Of a DNA stretch of 10,569 bases, positions 5,533 to 10,569 are shown piece after piece; the first letter of the stretch is position 1; each line of letters begins with the position of its first letter. Made by a program: the position numbers and the translations under genes. The stretch spans positions 1 to 10,569 of the forward strand of contig DASWFO010000155.1 of the NCBI GenBank assembly GCA_036394195.1. The letters run 5' to 3'. The DNA comes from DATJPD01 sp036394195. GTDB lineage: Bacteria > Pseudomonadota > Alphaproteobacteria > CACIAM-22H2. The notes under the pieces are model-generated. The model was given only the letters and a program-made list of their open reading frames with translations. It did not search any database and was not told where the DNA came from.

Positions 5533-6903
5533 ACTCCGGGCCCGGACGGTCATGGCCAGGCCGTGCGCCGGCTTCAGGGTGATCAGGCCCACCGGCTCGA
5601 CCACCGCGCCCGGCGCCAGCCGCAGGACGAAGCGCTGGGCGATGGTCGCCAGGACGAGCAGCGCCTCCTGCATCGCGAAGCTGGCGCCGATGCAGATGCG
5701 CGGGCCGCCGCCAAACGGGAGATAGGCATAGCGCGGCCGCTCAGCGGCGCGCTCGGGCGCCATGCGCTCGGGATCGAAGACGCGCGGATTGTCCCACAGC
5801 TTCTCGTGGCGGTGGAGAAGCCAGGGCAGGATCAGGACCGACGTGCCGGCCGGCACGCGATGGCCCATGATCTCGTCGTCATCGACCGCCTCGCGCGACA
5901 TCGCATGGGCCGGCGGATACAGCCGCAGCGATTCCTCGATCACCATGCGCGCGTAGCGCAGCTGCGGCAGGTCATCGAGACCGGGCGTGCGCCCGCCAAG
6001 CACGGCGGCGAGCTCGGCATGCAGCTTGGCCTCGACCTGCGGATGCAGCGCCAGCAGGTACCACGTCCACAGCAGGGCGTTCGCGGTGGTCTCGTGGCCC
6101 GCGGTGAAGATGGTCGCCACCTGGTCGCGCAGCTCGGCGTCGCTCATCGCCTGGCCCGTCTCGTCGTCGCGCGCGGCCAGCAACAGCCCGAGCAGATCAT
6201 CGGCCGAGCCCGGCTGGCGCCGCCGCGCCTCGATGATGGCATAGATGATGCCGTCGAGCCGCGCGGTGGCCGCCGCCGTGCGGCGCGCGTTCAGGCGCGG
6301 CAGCCACGCCGGCAAGCCGAGCAGATCGAACAGTGCCGGCCGACCGCCGAAACGCTGATACTCGAACACGACGCGGCGCACCTCGCCGGCCCGGCCCCGA
6401 ATGTCGCTCGAGAACATGGTGCGGGTGATGATGTCGAGCGTCAGCTCCGCCATCTCTTCGGCGACATCGAGAACGACCCCGGGCGGCTGCCGCTCCCAGG
6501 CGCGCAGCCGGTCGAGCGTCGACTGCGCCATGAGCGGCGCGAAGGTCTCGACGCGCTTGGGATGGAACGCGGGCGCCATGGTGCGGCGCTGGCGGCGCCA
6601 CACCTCGCCTTCGCTGTTCAACAGGCCCTGGCCCAGGGGCTCCAGGAGCTGGCGCGAGATGAAGCTCTTGATGTAGTTGTCGGCGTTGTCGAGCAGCACG
6701 TGCTTCACCGCCGCCGGGCAGTTCGCGACCACCACCCGGCGGAACAACAGCGGGCTCTCGATGATGTCTTCGCGATAAGCGTCCTCGGACCACGCCGAGA
6801 GCGCGTTCTTGTGCAGCCGCCAGGCGCGCGCCAGCATCGAGGACCGCCGCAGCGGGCGCGGCGGCTCGGCCAGCGGCAGCAGCGGCGAGGCAATATCCGA
6901 CAT
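5530..6903 (-). CDS. Cytochrome P450
   Basis: A 457-aa soluble bacterial P450 that should carry out heme-dependent monooxygenation using an external ferredoxin/reductase or similar donor. Visible signatures: WRRQR in the C helix (102-106), the I-helix oxygen-activation motif AGHETT (268-273), ESLR of the K helix (324-327), a PERM meander segment (378-381), and the heme loop FGGGPRICIG with the cysteine ligand C404. No N-terminal membrane anchor and no fused reductase domain are seen. The general look is that of the CYP102/CYP4-like clade and not the camphor type. The family number and substrate cannot be assigned. Its ATG overlaps the tgt stop (TGATG), so it should be translated with tgt inside the queuosine operon. 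No redox partner gene is present in the window. Confidence 0.93.
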   Translation of the reverse strand: MSDIASPLLPLAEPPRPLRRSSMLARAWRLHKNALSAWSEDAYREDIIESPLLFRRVVVANCPAAVKHVLLDNADNYIKSFISRQLLEPLGQGLLNSEGEVWRRQRRTMAPAFHPKRVETFAPLMAQSTLDRLRAWERQPPGVVLDVAEEMAELTLDIITRTMFSSDIRGRAGEVRRVVFEYQRFGGRPALFDLLGLPAWLPRLNARRTAAATARLDGIIYAIIEARRRQPGSADDLLGLLLAARDDETGQAMSDAELRDQVATIFTAGHETTANALLWTWYLLALHPQVEAKLHAELAAVLGGRTPGLDDLPQLRYARMVIEESLRLYPPAHAMSREAVDDDEIMGHRVPAGTSVLILPWLLHRHEKLWDNPRVFDPERMAPERAAERPRYAYLPFGGGPRICIGASFAMQEALLVLATIAQRFVLRLAPGAVVEPVGLITLKPAHGLAMTVRARS

Positions 6904-8057
6904 CAGCGCCGGGCCGTTTGCGGAGCCTCGGCGTCCGGCTCCTGCGGTTCCTCAGGGGCCGTCCGCTCGAACCGTGCCACGATTTCGGCCAGCCGCCCGG
7001 CTTCGATCGCCGCGCGGAGCTCCGCCATCAGGTCCTGGTAATAGGTGAGGTTGTGGCGCGTCAGCAGCATGGCGCCGAGGATCTCGTTGGCCTTCACGAG
7101 GTGCTGAAGATAAGCCCGCGAGTAGTTGCGGCACGCCGGGCAGCGGCAGTCCGGATCGAGCGGACCGGCATCCTCGGCGTGACGGGCGTTGCGGAGGTTC
7201 AGCGTGCCGTGGCGGGTGAAGGCCTGCGCGGTGCGGCCGGACCGGGTCGGCAGCACGCAGTCGAACATGTCGACCCCGCGGGCCACCGCCGCCACCAGAT
7301 CGGACGGCTTGCCCACGCCCATCAGGTAGCGCGGCCGGTCGGCCGGGAGATGCGGCTCGGTGGCTTCGATCGTCGACAGCATCAGCGCCGTCCCCTCGCC
7401 GACGGCGAGGCCGCCGATCGCGTAGCCGTCGAAGCCCAGGTCGAGAAGCGCCTTGGCCGACTGCGCGCGCAGCGGCGCAAACACGCTGCCCTGGACGATC
7501 CCGAACAGCCCGTAGCCGGGCCGCTCCACGAAAGCACGCCGGGAGCGCTCCGCCCAGCGCATGGACAGGCGCATCGAGTCCTCCGCCTGCGCCTCCGTCG
7601 CCGGATACGGCGTGCATTCGTCGAACGCCATGGTGATGTCGGCGTCGAGCAGGCGCTGGATCTCGATCGAGCGCTCGGGGGTCAGCAGATGCTTGGAGCC
7701 GTCGAGATGCGACTGGAAGCGCACCCCCTCCTCGTCGATCTTGCGCAGCTCGGCGAGCGACATCACCTGATAGCCGCCGGAATCGGTGAGGATCGGGCCG
7801 GGCCAGTTCATGAATTTGTGCAGGCCGCCCAGCTTTGCGATGCGCTCGGCCCCGGGCCGCAGCATCAGGTGATAGGTGTTGCACAGCACGATCTCGGCGC
7901 CAGTCGCGCGCACGTCTTCCGGCGTCATCGCCTTCACCGTCGCCGCGGTGCCGACCGGCATGAAGGCCGGTGTCTCGATGGTGCCGTGCGCCGTCGACAG
8001 GCGGCCGCGCCGCGCGCGCCCGTCGCGCGCCAGAAGCTCGAAGCGGAGACCCGTCAT
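6903..8057 (-). CDS. tgt: Queuine/preQ1 tRNA-ribosyltransferase (tRNA-guanine transglycosylase) Tgt
   Basis: A 384-aa enzyme that exchanges guanine 34 of GUN-anticodon tRNAs for preQ1. Visible elements: TDSGGYQV with the base-contacting D92, MAFDECTP (143-150), the GGLAVGEG loop (215-222), the nucleophile D266 in MFDCVLPTRSGR, and the zinc site C304, C306, C309 with H335 (CRCPAC, then TRHNL). Length and motif order are normal for bacterial Tgt. An extra Glu/Pro-rich tail (about 368-384) extends past the catalytic core. The ATG at 8057 overlaps the queA stop as ATGA. A longer open frame upstream of it runs inside queA in another frame and is not credible as coding. Its stop overlaps the P450 start by one base. 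Confidence 0.97.
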   Translation of the reverse strand: MTGLRFELLARDGRARRGRLSTAHGTIETPAFMPVGTAATVKAMTPEDVRATGAEIVLCNTYHLMLRPGAERIAKLGGLHKFMNWPGPILTDSGGYQVMSLAELRKIDEEGVRFQSHLDGSKHLLTPERSIEIQRLLDADITMAFDECTPYPATEAQAEDSMRLSMRWAERSRRAFVERPGYGLFGIVQGSVFAPLRAQSAKALLDLGFDGYAIGGLAVGEGTALMLSTIEATEPHLPADRPRYLMGVGKPSDLVAAVARGVDMFDCVLPTRSGRTAQAFTRHGTLNLRNARHAEDAGPLDPDCRCPACRNYSRAYLQHLVKANEILGAMLLTRHNLTYYQDLMAELRAAIEAGRLAEIVARFERTAPEEPQEPDAEAPQTARR

Positions 8058-9103
8058 GCCGGCCTGTCCGCGCGATGGACCAGGCACGCATCGCCGTAGG
8101 AGTAGAATCGATAGCGCTCCCGGATCGCATGCCCATAGGCGGCGCGCATGCGCTCGAGCCCGGCGAAGGCCGAGACCAGCATGAAGAGCGTGGACCGCGG
8201 CAGATGGAAATTGGTGAGCAGCATGTCGACGACGCGAAACCGGAAGCCCGGGACGATGAATATATCGGTTTCCCCCGACCATGCACGCACGCGTCCGCCC
8301 GCCGCCGCCACGGTTTCCAGCAGCCGCAGCGCCGTCGTGCCAACGGCAACGATCCGGCCACCCGCGGCGCGGGCCGCCTCGATGGCCGCGGCGGTGGCCT
8401 CTGTCACCTCGCCCCATTCCGCATGCATCACGTGCTGGTCGGTGTCATCCACCTTCACCGGCAGAAACGTGCCGGCACCAACATGCAAGGTCACGGCGAG
8501 GCGGCGAATGCCGGCGGAGTCGAGGGCCGCCGCCAGCCGCTCCGTGAAGTGCAGCCCGGCGGTCGACGCCGCGACCGCCCCCGGCGAGCGGGCCCAGATC
8601 GTCTGATAATCGGCCGCGTCCGCGGGATCGCCGGCTTTGCCGCGCCGGATATAGGGCGGCAGCGGCATGTGGCCGTGTCGGTCGAGCGCCGCCAGGAGCT
8701 CCGATCCGCCGCACGGAAAACGCAAGCTGACCTCGCCGGCTTCGCCTTTCTCGGTGACCGTGGCGGTAAAGCCGGGAGCGAACTCGATGACGTCGCCCGG
8801 TCGCAGCTTCTTCGCCGGACGAGCAAAGGCGAGCCACATCGCGCCGTCGCCGGCGGCCGCGCGCTTGTGGAGCGTCACCTCGACCGCGGCCCCGCGCCGG
8901 CGGCCGTGCAGCCGCGCCTTGATCACCCGGGTATCGTTGTAGACCAGGACGTCGCCGGCCCTCAGCAGCCGCGGCAGGTCAGCCAGCATCCGATCCGCCA
9001 GTTCGTCGCCGATCTCGAGCAGGCGGGCCGCGTCGCGCGGGCTGGCGGGGTGCTGGGCGATGAGCTCCGGGGACAGTTCGAAGTCGAACTCTGAAACCTT
9101 CAT
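8054..9103 (-). CDS. queA: S-adenosylmethionine:tRNA ribosyltransferase-isomerase QueA
   Basis: A 349-aa enzyme that transfers and rearranges the ribosyl part of AdoMet onto preQ1 in tRNA to give epoxyqueuosine, the step after Tgt. Family segments in order: the MKVSEFDFELSPELIAQ start, GDVLVYNDTRVIKARL, PLPPYIRR, STAGLHFT, LHVGAGTFLPV, and the C-terminal NFHLPRSTLFMLVSAFAG followed by YRFYSYGDA. The ATG at 9103 fits the usual start and has AAGG about 5 bp upstream. An in-frame GTG at 9127 would add eight residues and has no family support. It is the first gene of the minus-strand run. The final step to queuosine (QueG or QueH) and the preQ0-forming genes are not in the window. Confidence 0.97.
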   Translation of the reverse strand: MKVSEFDFELSPELIAQHPASPRDAARLLEIGDELADRMLADLPRLLRAGDVLVYNDTRVIKARLHGRRRGAAVEVTLHKRAAAGDGAMWLAFARPAKKLRPGDVIEFAPGFTATVTEKGEAGEVSLRFPCGGSELLAALDRHGHMPLPPYIRRGKAGDPADAADYQTIWARSPGAVAASTAGLHFTERLAAALDSAGIRRLAVTLHVGAGTFLPVKVDDTDQHVMHAEWGEVTEATAAAIEAARAAGGRIVAVGTTALRLLETVAAAGGRVRAWSGETDIFIVPGFRFRVVDMLLTNFHLPRSTLFMLVSAFAGLERMRAAYGHAIRERYRFYSYGDACLVHRADRPA

Positions 9104-9187
9104 ACGTGCCTTGTTTTCGCCATCCACCCTGGAATTCCGGCCGCCGAGGCTTAGGTCAGGAGGTAACCAGCCTCGAGAGGCATTGCG
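9104..9187. promoter_or_regulatory. Divergent intergenic region, queA and proline-rich gene 1
   Basis: These 84 bp separate the divergent starts, so both transcripts should begin here or, for queA, in the start of the neighbouring gene. No convincing -35/-10 pair was found on either strand. A perfect AGGAGGT lies at 9158-9164, about 23 bp before the ATG at 9188, with no start codon at a usual distance. The closer GAGAGG at 9175-9180 is the likely ribosome binding site. A TTGTTT at 9111-9116 could be a weak -35 for the rightward gene. Confidence 0.35.
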
Positions 9188-9670
9188 ATGCGCAGCTTAC
9201 ATTGGTTTGCCATCGGCACGGCCCTGACCGCTGCCCTGGCCTCCCTGCCGGCGCTCAGCCAGACCGCGACACCGGGCGTTCCCCCGACAGCGGCGCCGAT
9301 GGCCACGAACCCGGCGGTCCCCGGTCAAGGCGGTCCCGGCCAGGTGGTCCCTGGAACGAGAGTACCGCAGAACTTGCCCCCGGGAGCGCCGGCCATCGGT
9401 GCGCCGCCGGCCGTCAACAACCCGGTCGCCCCGAATGTGCCCACCGGGGCTGCCGGGATCGGCGCCCCCGGGCTTCCGAATCCGAATCAGCCGCCCCCGC
9501 CGCCCTCCGGCAACCAACAGGCGACCGGCGGATTCACGCCGCCGACCACCAGCGGACTGTCGCCGCCCGCGGCCATTCCACCGGCAACGCCGCTGCCGAG
9601 CGCCCAGCCATTGACACCGTCGGACGGACGCTCCTGCCCGCCGGGGACGACCTCGGGAGCACTCTGCTGA
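9188..9670 (+). CDS. Secreted proline-rich protein 1, unknown function
   Basis: A 160-aa protein with a Sec-type signal peptide (basic start MRSLHWF, hydrophobic core to about residue 20, ALS-Q cleavage near 24). The mature part is low-complexity: about 37 of 136 residues are proline, the rest mostly Gly, Ala, Thr and Asn, with a run of five prolines at about 103-107. Only the tail contains cysteines, in RSCPPGTTSGALC, which could form a small disulfide loop. It is probably periplasmic or exported and largely disordered. No homologue or domain is recognised. GAGAGG 7 bp upstream supports the start. Its stop overlaps the start of the next secreted proline-rich gene (TGATG), so the two are likely translated together. 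Confidence 0.7.
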   Translation: MRSLHWFAIGTALTAALASLPALSQTATPGVPPTAAPMATNPAVPGQGGPGQVVPGTRVPQNLPPGAPAIGAPPAVNNPVAPNVPTGAAGIGAPGLPNPNQPPPPPSGNQQATGGFTPPTTSGLSPPAAIPPATPLPSAQPLTPSDGRSCPPGTTSGALC

Positions 9671-10056
9671 TGCGCCACTCAGTGCCGCGGTGGGCGATCG
9701 GGCTCGCCGTGCTGTCCCTCACCGCCATGCCGGCGGCTCACGCACAGCTGCCGGGTCCGATCCATGCGCAGATGCCGACGCCCTCGACCGCGAGCCCGCC
9801 GATCAGCGCGCCTCGCATGACGCCCATACCCGAGAGGCCGGCGTCGCCGCTGCCTCCGGAATCCCCGGTCACCGCGCTCGCCCCTTCACCCGCCGAGCAC
9901 GCGATGATGCCGGAGCCGTCGGTGATCCCGCCGCCGATCGTGATGGTACCGCCGAACCTTCTGCCGCTGTCGCAGATCCCCCCGGGCCTGAACCCGGACA
10001 TCACCACGCCGGTGGTGCCGGTTCCCGCCGGAACGCCGCTGCTACCCCATCCCTGA
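9670..10056 (+). CDS. Secreted proline-rich protein 2, unknown function
   Basis: A 128-aa protein with a clear signal peptide (MRHSVPRWAIGLAVLSL, then AAHA-Q cleavage after residue 25). The mature 103 residues hold about 33 prolines, with Ser/Thr/Met between them and no cysteine. It resembles its upstream neighbour in design but shows no obvious residue-level alignment with it. The start at 9670 is favoured by the signal peptide, by the one-base overlap with the preceding stop and by GGGAG at 9655-9659. Upstream extension of the frame runs out of frame through gene 1 and is rejected. The gene ends six bases before the AT-richer gap described next. Confidence 0.7.
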   Translation: MRHSVPRWAIGLAVLSLTAMPAAHAQLPGPIHAQMPTPSTASPPISAPRMTPIPERPASPLPPESPVTALAPSPAEHAMMPEPSVIPPPIVMVPPNLLPLSQIPPGLNPDITTPVVPVPAGTPLLPHP

Positions 10057-10061
10057 TATTC

Positions 10062-10317
10062 CTAATTACTCCGAAATTTTCCATAGCCGATCACCCGGCG
10101 GCCATCGTCGGTTTGAGACAACATTGCTTCTCCGATTGCCCTTTGTTCTTCTCGAAAAAGGAGGCAATCCGTCCAATCACGCCAGTCGTGCGCACTGTTT
10201 AGGTGGCCATCCGCCAGATACGATCGGATTTCCGTCAGCCTTTTGTCGATCAGGCGGTCGTGTTCATTTTGACCACTAGCGAGAAATGTCGTCTCCTGCC
10301 GAAAGAGCTCAAGCCGC
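10062..10317 (-). pseudogene. AT-richer gap with a possible 5'-truncated gene remnant
   Basis: The 261 bp between the proline-rich gene 2 stop and the MDR enzyme stop are about 52% GC, clearly below the flanking genes. On the minus strand an open frame reads protein-like text (AHDWRDWTDCLLFREEQRA, then GRRVIGYGKFRSN) to a TAG at 10062-10064. No ATG, GTG or TTG start lies in this frame between the MDR stop and about 10124; the only ATG upstream (10457) lies deep inside the MDR gene in a wrong frame. It therefore looks like the tail of a lost gene, if it is coding at all. I recognise no family. No terminator hairpin was found. Confidence 0.25.
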
Positions 10318-10569
10318 TCAGGTCGTTCCGCGAAGGTCGAGAAGCACCTTTCCGCCCCGCTGGGCGTGAAGAACCGCTTCGCGCAATGAGGACAGAAGAT
10401 AGGTTGCCGCGATGGGCACCTGGATCGCGCCGGAAGCGACGAGCGGTACGGTTTCACGTAACGCCGCGTGAATCTTCGGCTCGATGTCGGGATGGTTCAG
10501 GAAGAAGCCTTTGACGACGATGCGCTTCACGATCAGGTCGAACGGGTTGATCGCGACCGGCCCTCCGCC
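10318..10569 (-). CDS. MDR-superfamily oxidoreductase (zinc-type alcohol dehydrogenase/quinone reductase-like), C-terminal end
   Basis: The last 83 residues of a medium-chain dehydrogenase/reductase; the rest lies beyond the right edge. The visible part reads PVAINPFDLIVKRIVVKGFFLNH, the strand and helix after the nucleotide-binding domain, and ends SLREAVLHAQRGGKVLLDLRG, the usual C-terminal segment where AHxxxxxGGKVLL is conserved. It should be a cytoplasmic NAD(P)H-dependent enzyme acting on a quinone, enoyl or alcohol group. The subfamily, zinc content and substrate cannot be decided without the N-terminal domain. The frame stays open to the window edge without a start. It converges on the proline-rich genes. 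Confidence 0.85.
   Translation of the reverse strand, partial: GGGPVAINPFDLIVKRIVVKGFFLNHPDIEPKIHAALRETVPLVASGAIQVPIAATYLLSSLREAVLHAQRGGKVLLDLRGTT

Noticed and set aside
5179..7041. 620-codon open frame on the plus strand
   Set aside because: It is antisense to queF, the P450 and the end of tgt, all with clear motifs, and it spans gene boundaries as no real gene would. The composition is low-complexity Arg/Ala/Gln/His.
8058..8417. N-terminal extension of tgt by 120 codons
   Set aside because: The extension runs inside queA in a different frame and has no family similarity. Tgt proteins start near the ATG at 8057, which also overlaps the queA stop in the classical ATGA manner.
6918..9094. 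Long plus-strand frames (393 and 374 codons) opposite tgt and queA
   Set aside because: They are shadows of the queuosine genes, whose zinc and catalytic motifs are complete on the other strand.
9170..9181. Short inverted repeat GCCTC-GA-GAGGC before proline-rich gene 1, considered as an operator
   Set aside because: Arms of five bases are expected by chance in GC-rich DNA, and the site is better explained as containing the ribosome binding site.

Overview
The window reads as chromosomal DNA of a GC-rich alphaproteobacterium. This rests on gene content, the style of the Tgt and QueF sequences, and the many long antisense open frames typical of high-GC DNA; the exact taxon cannot be read from the sequence. 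No rRNA, tRNA, CRISPR array or intact transposase was seen.

Left part (1-2696, + strand): an aromatic-acid catabolism block. It holds the 3' end of a phenylacetate-CoA ligase-type enzyme, a complete FAD-dependent aromatic-ring hydroxylase (MhpA-like), and a small DUF2783 protein. A metallo-beta-lactamase-fold protein at 3596-4546 (- strand) converges on them and probably belongs to the same functional module.

Middle scar (2697-3595): a 0.9-kb gene-poor stretch with a readable history of duplication and decay. It contains two extra truncated copies of the 3' end of the MBL gene, one truncated copy of the 3' end of the DUF2783 gene, two copies of a bipartite palindromic repeat (one split by about 50 bp), a damaged repeat of the CGTCATTGCGAGCG type, the C-terminal remnant of a VapC-like PIN-domain toxin, and the tail of an unknown protein.

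Right-centre (3596-9103, all - strand): a compact run read from right to left as queA, tgt, a cytochrome P450, queF, a 134-aa unknown and then the MBL gene. QueA, Tgt and QueF are three enzymes of queuosine tRNA modification. queA/tgt overlap by 4 bp (ATGA) and tgt/P450 by 1 bp (TGATG), so the P450 sits inside the queuosine operon and is probably translationally coupled to it.

Right end (9104-10569): diverging from queA are two adjacent genes, with a 1-bp overlap, for small secreted proline-rich proteins. After an AT-richer gap holding a possible gene remnant comes the C-terminal end of an MDR-type (zinc-alcohol dehydrogenase/quinone reductase) enzyme on the - strand.

The most interesting points are the P450 inside the queuosine operon, the layered duplication scar, and an MBL protein that keeps one metal site but has lost the ligands of the other.
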